From contig NZ_NRRW01000004.1 of NCBI RefSeq assembly GCF_016583835.1, positions 1 to 64,000 on the forward strand: a DNA stretch of 64,000 nucleotides, in the 5' to 3' direction. Within the stretch, counting starts at the first letter, position 1. Each line of letters opens with the position of its first letter. Position numbers and translations under genes: made by a program. Below the pieces are notes generated by a model that saw only the letters and a program-made list of their open reading frames with translations, made no database searches and was not told the DNA's origin. The DNA comes from Thiococcus pfennigii (GTDB lineage: Bacteria > Pseudomonadota > Gammaproteobacteria > Chromatiales > Chromatiaceae). This document shows positions 38,559 to 48,531 of the stretch, in pieces.

Positions 38559-41500
38559 CTATTGTGGCAGCGCCGCCACCTCTTCGTCGAAGCGGTTGGC
38601 GGCGCGGAAACGCACCGCCTCGCGCAGCAGCACCAACCGCGCCCGTTCCTCGCCCCAGGTCGCGGCCAACCCCGGCGCCCCCCCGTGCGCCTCGCCCCAG
38701 ACGCGCCAGAGCAGGGCGGCGTTCTCCCAATAGGCGGCCGCGATGTAGCGTCCGTCCGGGCTGAAGACGGCGTCGGCGACGCCCCCGAGGGCGGCGCCGA
38801 GGACCAGGAACGACGACTCGGGCGCCTCACGCCCCCCCGGCGGGTTGCGCCACAGCCGCACCTGGCCGTCGCGCGAGGCGGTCAGGAGCCAGGCACCGTC
38901 GGGGCTGAAGGCGGCCCGGTAGATGCGGTCCTGGTGGCCGGCGAGGGTCGCCACCCGGGTGCCATCGCGGCGCCACAGACGCGCGGTGCCGTCGAGCGAG
39001 GCGGTGACCAGGCGCTCGCCATTCGGTGCGAAGCCGACGCTGTAGACGGTGCCCTCGTGCCCCTCCAGAGACGCGAGCGGCTCGCAGCCGTCCGCGGCGA
39101 TCCGCACGAGGGCCGCCCGGCCGCCCTCGCTGGCGCTCGCGAGCAACCCGCCATCCGGGGCCAAGGCCAGGTCGAGGACCGGCGCGCGGTGCGGCGCGAG
39201 CCCGCAGAGCGACGACCAGGTGCCATCGCCCGCACGGCGCCAGACGCGGACGCGCCCGGCATCGTCGCCAGCCGCGACCAGGGCCCCGCCTTGGCCGTCG
39301 GCGCCGATGGCCAAGGCCTGGACGGGGGCGCCGTGCGCCGCGGCGAAGACCTCCGGAGCGAGCGCGCGACAGGCCGCCGGGTCCCACAGCCGCAGCGGGC
39401 GCTCGGGGTCGCCCGAGGCGGTCACGAGCCAGTCGCCCCCCGGGCCGAACTGCGCCTGATGGACCCAGGGTTTCGCCGCGCCGGCGCCGACCTCGAGCAC
39501 GCAGGTCCGCCCATCGACCAGGTCCCAGACCCGCGCGGTGCCGTCGAAGGCCGCCGTCGCGAGCCGCCGGCCGTCGGGCGCGAATTGCGCGCGGCGCACC
39601 CGTTCGGTGTGCCCTGCGAGGGCGACGACCCGCTGCGGCGGCGCGCCGTCGCCGCGGCGGTCATAACGCCAGACACCGACCGTGCCGTCGAAGGCCGCGC
39701 TCGCGACCAGCAGGGCCTCGCCGTGCGGCGCCAGCGCCGCGGGGGCGTCGGCGACGGCGACCGACCAGACGTGGTCCTCGTGGGCGAGACGGTACGCGAG
39801 GCGCGAGAGCGGCGCGACGCCCCACAGCCGCGCCGTGCCGCCGGCCGCCGAATAGGTCATCACGCGCCGCCCGTCGGTGCTGAAGGCCGCCCCGCTGACG
39901 GCCGCATTGTGACTGTAGACGGCCTGCTCGCGACCGGTATCCAGGCCCCAAAGACGGGCGGTCTTGTCGAGCGAGGCGGTCAGGACCAGCGGCTCGCGCC
40001 CCGGCGGGGCGACGATGCGCACCAGGTCGGCGCTGAGGCCGTGGTGCCCCAACACATCCGCGCTCGCGGTCCGCGCGAGGTCCCAGCGCACGACCTGACC
40101 GTCGTCGTCGACGGCGACCAGAAAGCGCCCGTCCGGGGCGAAGGCGACATCGCGCACGCCGCTCTTGTGCAGCGCGATGGTGCGCCCATCGCGGCGGATC
40201 TCGGCCAGTTCGGTCAACCGGGTGCCGTCGCGGCGGTAGACCCGCGTGCGGTCGTCGGCGCAGGCCAGCGCGATGCGCTCCCCGGCGGCGTCGAAGACGG
40301 CCCGGTTGATCGGCCGCCCGAGCGGCCCGTCGCCGGGCAGGGCCAGGAGTTCGCGGCCATCGGCCCGCGCGAGGAGCCGCGCCCGCCCATCGCGCGAGGC
40401 CGTGAGGAGCGCGTCGCCGTCGGGGGCGAAGACCAGGCTGCGGATCTCCTGCTCGTGGACGGGGCGATCGAAGACGACCCGCCCCGGGGTCGCGAGATCG
40501 ACGAGGCAGACCTGCCCGCCATCGGCCCCATGGGTAACGGCCAGGAAGCGACCGCTTGGATCGACGGCCGTCAGGCTCGCGGCCGTGCTCGGGCACGGAT
40601 AGTCGGGGGCGGCATCGGCGGCCGCCGGCAGTCGCCACAGACCGCCCTCGCCGAGGCCGACCAGGACCGCCCCCTCGCCCGGGGCGCTGGCGGGGCCGGC
40701 GAGGCGCACCTGGTGCAGGGGCGCCGCCGGCGTCGCCAGGACCTCGGCGGGGACGAACCGGTCGTCGGCGAGTCGCCACAGTTGCACGCCGCCGCCCCCG
40801 CCACCGGAGGGCAGGCCGCGAGGCAGCAGGGTCGCGAGGCGCGTGCCATCGGCGCTGAAGGCCGGCGGCCCGTCCCCGGCCGGGGCCATCGCGATCAGGC
40901 GTTTGGCCGTGAAGGCGCGGCTCAGCGTGTCGAGCGCGGCGTCGGGCAGGTACGGCCCGGCATCGAGGGCCAGGCGCACGGCGCGGGGAGTGTTGCCCTG
41001 GCCGATCGCGAGATCCGCCTCGTTGAGCAGGCTGCGCTGAAGATTGAGGGTCGCGACCCGGTTGGCCTCCCACGCGCGTAGCGCCGCCCCGGTCGCGACC
41101 ACGAGCAGCGCGAAGAGCGTCACGGCGAGGCCCCGGAAGGCCCAGTTGCGTCGCCGCTTGAAGCGCAGGTGGCGCGCCGAGTGGTCGAGTAGCTCGGCCT
41201 CGATCGGCTCGAGCTCCGGGCGCATGTCCTCGAACAGCGGCCGCGCCAGGGCGTAGCCGGCCTCGCCGAGGAGGTACTCGCGATTGTAGTCGGTGCGCCG
41301 CCACAACAGGGCCTGGCGCGTGAGCTGGGCGCGCAGCTGCAGGACGCGACGGTTGGCGGGCTGCGCCAGCCAGTCGCGCACCGGCCCCCAATCGGCGAGG
41401 AGCCGAGGGTGGGTGAAGGTCGCGGTCGCCCGCAGCCGTTCCCAGTGGGGCGCATCGGCCTCGTCCTCGCCCGCCACCGCGTTCGCACGGGCGACGACGG

Positions 41501-43379
41501 CGACCTCGGTCACCGGACGCGCGGCCGGCCGCCGACCCCACCCGACCCGCCCGTCGCGCAGGATCTGACGGAGGTAGGCGCCGAGACTGTAGTCGGCGGG
41601 CGGACAGGCGCCCCCACCGTCGCCCGGATCCGCCTGCCCGTCGGCGGCGACCAACCGCGCCTCGATCAGGGCCGCGAGGAGTCGCGCGCAGGCGGGGTCC
41701 GCGGCGAGGGTCGCGAGATCGCCCGTGCGGCGGGTCGGGCGCTGCTCGGCGGCGCCCTCGAGGCTGATCAGCCCGCGGCACAGCCGCGGCAGGGTCGCGC
41801 GGGCCGCCTCGTCGAGGCCGGCCCAGACGGCATCGGCCCGGGCGATCGTCACCCCGAGCAGACCGCCGGCGGCGCGGTAGGCGGCGAGACTCAAGGGGCC
41901 GTCGGCGGGTCGGCCGTCCTCGCCACGGGCGACGTAGAGCCGCTCGAGGGCGAGCTGCAACAGCGGCGGCCAGTGCTCGAGGCGACCCGCCTCGGCCTCG
42001 AGCAGGTCGACGACGCCGCGCCCGGCGCCGGGCTCATCGCCCTCGTAATCGAGCCCGGCGACCCGCGCCGGGATCTGGATCACCTGGCGGATGCGCCCGG
42101 CCGGCGGCGGCCCGAGCCGGTAGATGGCCGCCGCATCGAGCCGCTCGGCCAATGGCGCGAATTCGGCCAGCCGGGGCAGGCGATCGCTGCGCAGGCCGGC
42201 GAGGACCCAAACGTCCTCGCGCTCGGCGAGCGCCGCCAGGGCGCGCGCCGCCGCCCCGCCGGTACCGGCCTCGATGAGCCCCTCGAGCGGATCGGCGAGG
42301 ATCGCGAGCAGCAGGCGATCGCCGCTGCCGCCGCTCTCGAGCGCCCTGAGGCGCGCCTGGCGGACCAGCGCGGCCGCGACCTGGCGGGCGGCCGTCGTCG
42401 GATCGGCGGCGAGCAGCCGGACCAGGTCCGCCGCCCCGACCCCAAGCTCGGCCAGGGCCGCGCCGAGGCAATCCTGGGCCGCTAGCCCGGCGGCCAACGC
42501 GGTGAGCGGCGAGCGACCGGCGACCGGCTCGAGCAGGCACCAGCGGCAGCCGGCGACGCCCTCGATCAGGAACGGCCGCGCCAGGGCCGCGAGCAGACCG
42601 GCGCGCAGCAACGAGGTCTTGCCGCAGCCGCTCGGACCGGTGACGACCAGCAGGCGGCGCCCGCCGCCGGCGCCCGCGGCGATGCGGTGGACGAGGTCGC
42701 GCGTCTCGCGCTCGCGCCCGGTGAAGATGCGCTCGTCGGCGACCTCGAACGGCGCCCCGGCACGAAACGGGCTGCCCCGCCAGGCGGGGCGGCCGGTGCC
42801 GCGCCGCTCGACGCCGATGCGCCGGTTCAGGAGCCGGCGCAGCTGGGTCTCGACGAGTTCGCGAAAGGCGGCATCGCTGGCGAAGGTGCGGAAGGCACGC
42901 CGGAAGGTGCGGTCCTCGTTGAAGAAGTGGCGCGCGAAGAAGGCCTCCAACCGCAGCCGGTCCTCCAGCGCCGCCTGGGTGGCCTGCGGATTGGTGATGT
43001 CGACCAGACGCGGACTGGTCTTCTTGAAGACCAGCACCTCGGGGCGCCCGCGCCGGTCGGAGGCCTCGACGGCGCTGACGAATTCCCACTCGGTCCCCGT
43101 CATCCCCTGGTAGGGGTCCTCGGGCAACGGGGTGCCGAGGCGGGTCCAGAGGACGACGAGGACGATGTCGCAGTCGGCCGGGCGCAGCAGGCCGGCCTGG
43201 AAGGTCCGGTCGGCGGTCAGGGCCTCCTGCTCCCAGAGGATCGGCTCGAGCGCGAAATAGGGCAGGTATTCCTGGGCCAACTGCTCGATGATGTCGCGCA
43301 CCAGCGCCCGCTCGTGGTCGACGTCGGACGGGGAGGAGACGAAGATGCGCACCCGTGTGTCGGTCATCGCTTCGGTCAT
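38559..43379 (-). CDS. DUF4062 - nSTAND NTPase - WD40 repeat giant protein
   Basis: About 1606 residues. N-terminal DUF4062 domain (about 8-185, VRIFVSSPSDVDHERALVRD, DCDIVLVVLWTRLGTPLP), STAND-type NTPase with Walker A GPSGCGKT (248-255) and the sensor VWVLAGLRSDRLPRL (390-404), a winged-helix-like region, a single membrane-like helix at about 750-775 (GLAVTLFALLVVATGAAL), then at least 12 WD40 repeats (about 830-1600; e.g. FAPDGRRLATAAFDGTARVWDL), enough for two propellers. The usual nSTAND Walker B (D-Q-F-E-E) reads LLLAILADPLEG (356-367), a clear departure. Such NLR-like proteins sense ligands by WD40 and oligomerise; many act in phage defence or signalling. Start uncertain: ATGs at 43367, 43379 and 43481. 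Confidence 0.85.
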   Translation of the reverse strand: MTEAMTDTRVRIFVSSPSDVDHERALVRDIIEQLAQEYLPYFALEPILWEQEALTADRTFQAGLLRPADCDIVLVVLWTRLGTPLPEDPYQGMTGTEWEFVSAVEASDRRGRPEVLVFKKTSPRLVDITNPQATQAALEDRLRLEAFFARHFFNEDRTFRRAFRTFASDAAFRELVETQLRRLLNRRIGVERRGTGRPAWRGSPFRAGAPFEVADERIFTGRERETRDLVHRIAAGAGGGRRLLVVTGPSGCGKTSLLRAGLLAALARPFLIEGVAGCRWCLLEPVAGRSPLTALAAGLAAQDCLGAALAELGVGAADLVRLLAADPTTAARQVAAALVRQARLRALESGGSGDRLLLAILADPLEGLIEAGTGGAAARALAALAEREDVWVLAGLRSDRLPRLAEFAPLAERLDAAAIYRLGPPPAGRIRQVIQIPARVAGLDYEGDEPGAGRGVVDLLEAEAGRLEHWPPLLQLALERLYVARGEDGRPADGPLSLAAYRAAGGLLGVTIARADAVWAGLDEAARATLPRLCRGLISLEGAAEQRPTRRTGDLATLAADPACARLLAALIEARLVAADGQADPGDGGGACPPADYSLGAYLRQILRDGRVGWGRRPAARPVTEVAVVARANAVAGEDEADAPHWERLRATATFTHPRLLADWGPVRDWLAQPANRRVLQLRAQLTRQALLWRRTDYNREYLLGEAGYALARPLFEDMRPELEPIEAELLDHSARHLRFKRRRNWAFRGLAVTLFALLVVATGAALRAWEANRVATLNLQRSLLNEADLAIGQGNTPRAVRLALDAGPYLPDAALDTLSRAFTAKRLIAMAPAGDGPPAFSADGTRLATLLPRGLPSGGGGGGVQLWRLADDRFVPAEVLATPAAPLHQVRLAGPASAPGEGAVLVGLGEGGLWRLPAAADAAPDYPCPSTAASLTAVDPSGRFLAVTHGADGGQVCLVDLATPGRVVFDRPVHEQEIRSLVFAPDGDALLTASRDGRARLLARADGRELLALPGDGPLGRPINRAVFDAAGERIALACADDRTRVYRRDGTRLTELAEIRRDGRTIALHKSGVRDVAFAPDGRFLVAVDDDGQVVRWDLARTASADVLGHHGLSADLVRIVAPPGREPLVLTASLDKTARLWGLDTGREQAVYSHNAAVSGAAFSTDGRRVMTYSAAGGTARLWGVAPLSRLAYRLAHEDHVWSVAVADAPAALAPHGEALLVASAAFDGTVGVWRYDRRGDGAPPQRVVALAGHTERVRRAQFAPDGRRLATAAFDGTARVWDLVDGRTCVLEVGAGAAKPWVHQAQFGPGGDWLVTASGDPERPLRLWDPAACRALAPEVFAAAHGAPVQALAIGADGQGGALVAAGDDAGRVRVWRRAGDGTWSSLCGLAPHRAPVLDLALAPDGGLLASASEGGRAALVRIAADGCEPLASLEGHEGTVYSVGFAPNGERLVTASLDGTARLWRRDGTRVATLAGHQDRIYRAAFSPDGAWLLTASRDGQVRLWRNPPGGREAPESSFLVLGAALGGVADAVFSPDGRYIAAAYWENAALLWRVWGEAHGGAPGLAATWGEERARLVLLREAVRFRAANRFDEEVAALPQ

Positions 43380-43680
43380 TGTGGGAAGCGGCAGTTGGAG
43401 GGCCTTCAGCCAGGAGCCGATCGCAGACCGCACGCCGCGACCGGGATCGACGGCCGTTTCCGCGATCCTGGCTTCGATCATCGCCGGCGCCCTCGGCGAC
43501 CCGGCCGGATCGGTGCCAGCGCCAGGGGCCGCACGCCCGGACAGCTGTCCGGCACTCTAGCACGGGCCGGGGCACCCTGCGCGGCGGTCGCCGAACCCGG
43601 CCCGGGCGCGTTACAATTCGAGATCGTCGGCCCGCCGTTGGCCGACCTCGATGTGAGCCCATGTGAGGAGGAACCGAGTC
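43380..43680. other. Divergent intergenic region STAND gene / SEC-C gene
   Basis: 301 bp between divergent genes; the first 102 bp could instead be coding if the STAND gene starts at 43481, where GAGG precedes the ATG. A cluster of GC-rich palindromes but no recognised promoter was seen. Confidence 0.3.
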
Positions 43681-45606
43681 ATGTTCCACCAGGAGACGCA
43701 CGACGGCGAACGCATCGAGGGGCTCATCATCGAGGCCTTGCAGGAGATCCTGACCGGCCAGGACGCCGAGCGTTTCATCGCCTGGGCGCAGCGCCGGGTA
43801 CCCGAGGTCCTGCGGCTCGGCGAGGCGCCGCTGAGCGCCGCCGAGATCCGCCGCGTCGCGACCCTGCTCGCCGCCGCGATCTGGCGCGCCACCCCGCGCC
43901 CGGATCGCGACTTCCAGACCGTCCCGCTGCTCGCGCGCGAGGATGCCCCCTGCCCCTGCGGCTCGGAGGAACCCTTCGAGGCCTGCTGCGGGCGCACCGA
44001 CGAACTCCCGGACCTCTCCAGCGACGTCATCTGGGAACTGCTGCTCGCCGAACTCTCGGAGCGAGAACTGCAGCGCGCGCTGGCCCTCGCCGTCGTCCCG
44101 GACCACCTCCAGGCCAAGGTCGCCGAGCGCTGGCTCGAGCTCGACCACCCGTTGCGCGCGGTCGCCCTGCTCGAGGCGCTGCTCGGCCAGCCCGACGCCG
44201 CGCACGCCGAGCTAGCCCTCGAGGTGCTCTGCGACGCCTACGACCGCCTCGACCACTGGAAGAAGAAGCGGGCCTTCCTGACCCGCATGACGCGCAGCGA
44301 CGAGCGGACCCTGCGCGGCGCCGCCTGGCGCCGGCTGAGCGCCGGGCGCCTCGACGAGGGCGACTTCGCCGCCGCCCACGAGGCGTTCGTCCAGGCGCTG
44401 CGCCAGACGCCCGACGACCCAGCGCTCGCGTTCCTGGAGATCGCACTGCTCACGGCCCAGCACCGCGATGAGGAGGCCCGCCGGCGGGCTGAGCTGTGGC
44501 GCTATCGCCTGGTGCGCAACGGCCTCGACGACGAGGACATCCTGACCTTCCTCGGGCAGGCCGCCGCCGATCCCCAGGAGGCCCTGATGACGAGTCAGCG
44601 ACCGGTCCTCGACCCGGCGCTGATCCGCCTCCACGACTGGCTGCGGACGATCGCCACGCGGCCGGTGCCGCGCCACCGGCTGACGCCTCTGCCCCTCGGC
44701 CAGGACGAGGCGCCGAGCGGCCAGCTCGAGCTCTTCAGCCCCGATGAGGTCCCGGCGCGCCGCCGACCCTACGAGCTCCCCGGCACCGAGGCGCAGCTGC
44801 GCCCGGGCGCCGGCCTGTCCCGCCTGGAGACCGCCTGGCACCAGGTCTTCAAGGCCGCCAAGCCCTTCTCGACCGACCTGGCGCCGGCCGACGACGAACA
44901 CGCCTGGATCGGCGGCGACTGGCTCGAATTCCTCGCCCATCACCCGGAGGCCGGCGATAGCCTCGACGTCCTCGACGACCTCGCGACCGCGATCTTCTCG
45001 CACCCCGAGAGCGCCCTGCCCTGGGTCGTGCGGGCCCTGCTGCCACCGCTGCTGGAGCGCGCCGCCGCGATCGTCGAAAAGGCCGTACCGCGGGCCTCTT
45101 CGCGCACCATCCCATGGCGCGCCGCGCGCAACCAGCCAGCGCTGCGGCTCCTCTTTCGCCACTACCTCTACCTGATCGAGGCCGACCGGCCGGGTCGCGC
45201 GACGGCGGTGCTGGAGGACCTGTTGCGCCTGAACCCGCGCGACAACCATGGCGTGCGGGCCGACCTGATGAACCACTACCTGCGCGAGCGCCGCGACGAC
45301 GAGGCCCTGGAGCTCGCCCGACGCTTCCCCGACGACCGGCTCGCCGATCTGATCTACGGCGAGGTACTCGCCCTCTACCGGCTCGGCGAGCCGGAGCGGG
45401 CCGCCCAGGCCCTGGACCTGGCCGTCGGCCGGCTGCCGTCGATCCCGGCCTACCTGACGCGCCAGCGCATCAAGCCGCCACAGCCGCCGCGCTGGCCGAG
45501 CGCGCCGAGCGGCGAGGTCCAGGCCTGGCTCTATCGCGAGGCGATGCGCGACGTCTGGGCCGCCGAACCCGGCATTCTCGCCTGGCTCAAGCGACTCACG
45601 GCCTGA
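43681..45606 (+). CDS. SEC-C metal-binding and TPR-like protein
   Basis: A 641-residue soluble protein. A SEC-C zinc motif CPCGSEEPFEACCG is at 91-104, after a helical N-terminal region. The rest is almost all helix, with TPR-like pairs (e.g. ALEVLCDAYDRLDHWKKKRAF, AAHEAFVQALRQTPDDPALA, LELARRFPDDRLADLIYGEV), so a scaffold role is likely. No enzyme domain was seen. AGGAGG 7 bases before the ATG at 43681 sets the start over one six codons upstream. It is divergent from the STAND gene, sharing its upstream region; a functional link is possible but unproven. Confidence 0.8.
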   Translation: MFHQETHDGERIEGLIIEALQEILTGQDAERFIAWAQRRVPEVLRLGEAPLSAAEIRRVATLLAAAIWRATPRPDRDFQTVPLLAREDAPCPCGSEEPFEACCGRTDELPDLSSDVIWELLLAELSERELQRALALAVVPDHLQAKVAERWLELDHPLRAVALLEALLGQPDAAHAELALEVLCDAYDRLDHWKKKRAFLTRMTRSDERTLRGAAWRRLSAGRLDEGDFAAAHEAFVQALRQTPDDPALAFLEIALLTAQHRDEEARRRAELWRYRLVRNGLDDEDILTFLGQAAADPQEALMTSQRPVLDPALIRLHDWLRTIATRPVPRHRLTPLPLGQDEAPSGQLELFSPDEVPARRRPYELPGTEAQLRPGAGLSRLETAWHQVFKAAKPFSTDLAPADDEHAWIGGDWLEFLAHHPEAGDSLDVLDDLATAIFSHPESALPWVVRALLPPLLERAAAIVEKAVPRASSRTIPWRAARNQPALRLLFRHYLYLIEADRPGRATAVLEDLLRLNPRDNHGVRADLMNHYLRERRDDEALELARRFPDDRLADLIYGEVLALYRLGEPERAAQALDLAVGRLPSIPAYLTRQRIKPPQPPRWPSAPSGEVQAWLYREAMRDVWAAEPGILAWLKRLTA

Positions 45607-45679
45607 CGGGGCCACAGACGCACGGCAGAGGCGAAGAACGCGACCAGCTCAACCCCAGTCAACCGTCGGAGGGCCGACC

Positions 45680-46861
45680 ATGGATCCGCGCTTCAACGTC
45701 GTCTACTGCGGTGAGCTGCAACCGCAGGTCCGCGCCCAGGCGGCCGTGACGGGCTTCGCAGCCCGCTTCGGGATCCCCGAGGACCGGGCGCGGCGCCTGC
45801 TTCTCGACGGCCAGGAGCATGTGCTGAAGAGGGATGTCGACGCCGAGACCGCCGAGTCCTTCCGCGGCGCCCTCGAGGAGATCGGGCTGGTCGTACGTCT
45901 GGTGGCGCTCGGGCCGCGCCCTCTCGACCTCGAGCTGGTGCCCAAGGACCCGCGGGCGCACGAGGCGCCGCCGGCCGGGGCGCTGGCGCCCCGCCAGGGT
46001 GCCGGCGTCATCCTGACCAAGGCGACGCCGCCCTTGCCAAACAGCGACGATCCGCCTCACCCGGGCCACGCGCCGACGCCGGCCGACACGGCCCCGACCG
46101 CCCCCCACGCGCGCGGTCCCCGCGCCGGCTGGGACTGGATCGTGCGCGGCTTCTGGCACTTCAAACGGGACCCCTGGCCCTGGATCGGGGCCGTGCTGCT
46201 CCTCTACGTCCTCACGATCGCCGTCGGCCTGGTGCCGCTGGTCGGGGGCATCGCCAGCACCCTCCTCGGACCCATGCTCACCGGCGGCCTGATGATCGGG
46301 GCGCAGGATCAGGAGCGCGGCGAGCCCCTGCGCCTGGAGCACCTCTTCGCGGGCCTCTACGAGCGGGCCGGGCAGCTGGCCTTGATCGGCGTCATCTATC
46401 TGGTGGGCGGTCTCGTGATCGCGCTCATCGTCGGCCTCCTGATGAGCGGCTCGCTGTTCGTCACCGCCGCATCGCTGCCGCCCGGCACCGTCGCCGGCGC
46501 GGACCCGGGGCAGGTGCTGCCGATGATCACCCCGGCACTGCTGCTGCCGCTGTTGGTCGCGATGCTGCTCGCGATCCCGCTGGCGATGGCCCTCTTCCTC
46601 GCCCCGCCACTGGTCGCGATCGACGGGATGAAGGCCGTCGCCGCGATGCGCCTGAGCTTCCGCGGCTGCCTGAAGAACATCCTGCCGCTGCTGCTCTACG
46701 GCTTGATCGCGACCGCCCTCCTCGTCATCGGCTCGCTCCCGTTGCTGCTCGGGTTGCTGGTCGTGATGCCCATCCTGATGGCCTCGCTCTACGCGGCCTA
46801 CCGCGACATCTACTTCGACACCGGCTGGCGGACCGCCGAGGCCGGGGGCCTCGACTCGTGA
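45680..46861 (+). CDS. BPSS1780-family membrane protein
   Basis: 393 residues. The N-terminal 85 residues are a soluble module (MDPRFNVVYCGELQPQVRAQ...) that resembles small ribosome- or nucleotide-binding folds with two short helices. A Pro-rich linker (90-150) follows, then a five- to six-helix membrane domain (about 165-385) starting GWDWIVRGFWHFKRDPWPWIG, the BPSS1780 hallmark. Function unknown in the family. GGAGG lies 10 bases before the ATG. It follows the SEC-C gene by 73 bp on the same strand and may be co-transcribed. Confidence 0.82.
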   Translation: MDPRFNVVYCGELQPQVRAQAAVTGFAARFGIPEDRARRLLLDGQEHVLKRDVDAETAESFRGALEEIGLVVRLVALGPRPLDLELVPKDPRAHEAPPAGALAPRQGAGVILTKATPPLPNSDDPPHPGHAPTPADTAPTAPHARGPRAGWDWIVRGFWHFKRDPWPWIGAVLLLYVLTIAVGLVPLVGGIASTLLGPMLTGGLMIGAQDQERGEPLRLEHLFAGLYERAGQLALIGVIYLVGGLVIALIVGLLMSGSLFVTAASLPPGTVAGADPGQVLPMITPALLLPLLVAMLLAIPLAMALFLAPPLVAIDGMKAVAAMRLSFRGCLKNILPLLLYGLIATALLVIGSLPLLLGLLVVMPILMASLYAAYRDIYFDTGWRTAEAGGLDS

Positions 46862-46951
46862 CGACGGAACCTGTTTTTTCAATAGCGGGATGCGCTTTGC
46901 TTTCCCGACCCGATCGACGCTGAGCGCCTGCCGCATGGCCGGGGCGGCGCA

Positions 46952-48247
46952 TCAGGCCGCCGCCGTCTCCTCGCGCACGACCGCGACGAGGGCCTCGCAG
47001 AGGGTCGCGAGCTGGGCGTCGCTGACGACGTACGGCGGCATCAGGTAGACGAGGCGCCCGAACGGGCGAACCCACACCCCGCGCTCGACGAAGCGGCGCT
47101 GGACGCGGCGCATGACGACCGGCCGCGCGAGCTCGACGACGCCGATCGCGCCGAGCACGCGCACGTCGGCGACCCCGGGCAGGTCGCGGCACGGGGCGAG
47201 GCCGGCGGTCAGGCCCCGCTCGATGCGGCGGATCTCGCCCGACCAGTCCTGACCGAGGAGCAGATCGATGCTCGCGTTGGCGACGGCGCAGGCGAGCGGG
47301 TTGCCCATGAAGGTCGGCCCGTGCATGAAGACCCCGGGCTCGCCGGAGGAGATGGCGCGCGCGACCTCGCCGGTCGCGAGCGTCGCGGCGAGGGTCATGT
47401 AACCGCCGGTCAAGGCCTTGCCGACGGTCATGATGTCCGGCGCGATGCCGGCGTGTTCGCAGGCGAACAGGCGCCCGGTGCGCCCGAAGCCGGTCGCGAT
47501 CTCATCGGCGATCAAGAGCAGGCCCCAGCGGTCGCAGAGGGCCCGCGCCTCGACCAGGTAGTCGGCCGAATAGAAGCGCATCCCCCCGGCCCCCTGGACG
47601 ATCGGCTCCAGGATCAGCGCCGCGAGCTCCTCGTGATGGGCCTCGAGCAGGGCCTCCAGCGCAGCGCCGTCCGGCGCCTCGCCGGGCTCGCCGAAGCGGC
47701 TCGCCGGGGCCGGCGCGAACAGCTGCTGGGGCAGGAGGCCGCGGAACAGGGTGTGCATGCCGGTGACCGGGTCGCAGACCGACATGGCCCCGAGCGTGTC
47801 GCCGTGGTAACCGTGGCGGATCGTCGCCAGGCGCTGCTTGCGCGGGCGGCCACGGGCGTGCCAGTACTGGATCGCCATCTTGATCGCGACCTCGACCGAG
47901 ACCGACCCGGAATCGCAAAGGAAGACGTGCTGGAGCGGCTCCGGCGTCAACGCGACGAGCCGCTCGATCAGCTCGACGGCCGGGGCATGGGTCAGCCCCC
48001 CGAACATGACGTGGGCCATCTGCCCGAGCTGCCCCTCGATCGCCCGATTCAGGACCGGGTGGCCATAGCCATGGATCACGCACCACCAGGAGGCCATGCC
48101 GTCGATCAGGACCCGCCCGTCGACCAGCTCGATCAGGCAACCCTGGGCGCGGCGCACCGGATAGACGGGGTCCTGATCGAGTGTCGCGGTGTAGGGGTGC
48201 CAGGCGTGGGCCGCGTCGCGGGCGGCCAGGTCGAGCGTATCGGCCAT
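46952..48247 (-). CDS. bioA: Adenosylmethionine-8-amino-7-oxononanoate aminotransferase
   Basis: A 431-residue cytosolic PLP enzyme converting KAPA to DAPA in biotin synthesis with SAM as amino donor. PLP-binding Lys277 is in [24 protein letters not shown] holds the PLP Asp; [15 protein letters not shown] and the N-terminal HAWHPYT (substrate Tyr) are diagnostic. The length matches (E. coli 429). The ATG at 48247 has GGAGG 8 bases upstream. No other bio gene is adjacent. Confidence 0.95.
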   Translation of the reverse strand: MADTLDLAARDAAHAWHPYTATLDQDPVYPVRRAQGCLIELVDGRVLIDGMASWWCVIHGYGHPVLNRAIEGQLGQMAHVMFGGLTHAPAVELIERLVALTPEPLQHVFLCDSGSVSVEVAIKMAIQYWHARGRPRKQRLATIRHGYHGDTLGAMSVCDPVTGMHTLFRGLLPQQLFAPAPASRFGEPGEAPDGAALEALLEAHHEELAALILEPIVQGAGGMRFYSADYLVEARALCDRWGLLLIADEIATGFGRTGRLFACEHAGIAPDIMTVGKALTGGYMTLAATLATGEVARAISSGEPGVFMHGPTFMGNPLACAVANASIDLLLGQDWSGEIRRIERGLTAGLAPCRDLPGVADVRVLGAIGVVELARPVVMRRVQRRFVERGVWVRPFGRLVYLMPPYVVSDAQLATLCEALVAVVREETAAA

Positions 48248-48531
48248 CGGCGGATCCTCCGTTGGGCAGGTCTGACGCCCCATGGTAGCGCGAGCGCGGG
48301 CCGGCGATGGGGCCGCCGCACCGCCCGGCGCACCCGAACGGCAGGGATTTTCGCTCGCTTCGCCCTCCCGTCCTTCACACAACTGCTTTACCATCCGTCC
48401 CGAGCCCGCGGGGTCGGCCCCCCGATGCCGGTCCCGCGGGGCGCTCGCGAGCCGCTCCGGCCCCACCGACTGGCCGAGGCGCCCCATGGCGCGCCCGCCC
48501 ACCCCTCGATGCTGGTCCAGGAATAGAGGTC

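Noticed and set aside
43380-43481. Extending the STAND protein to the ATG at 43481 as the definite start
   Set aside because: A GAGG lies at acceptable distance, but the added residues have no similarity to DUF4062 N-termini; left open as an alternative.
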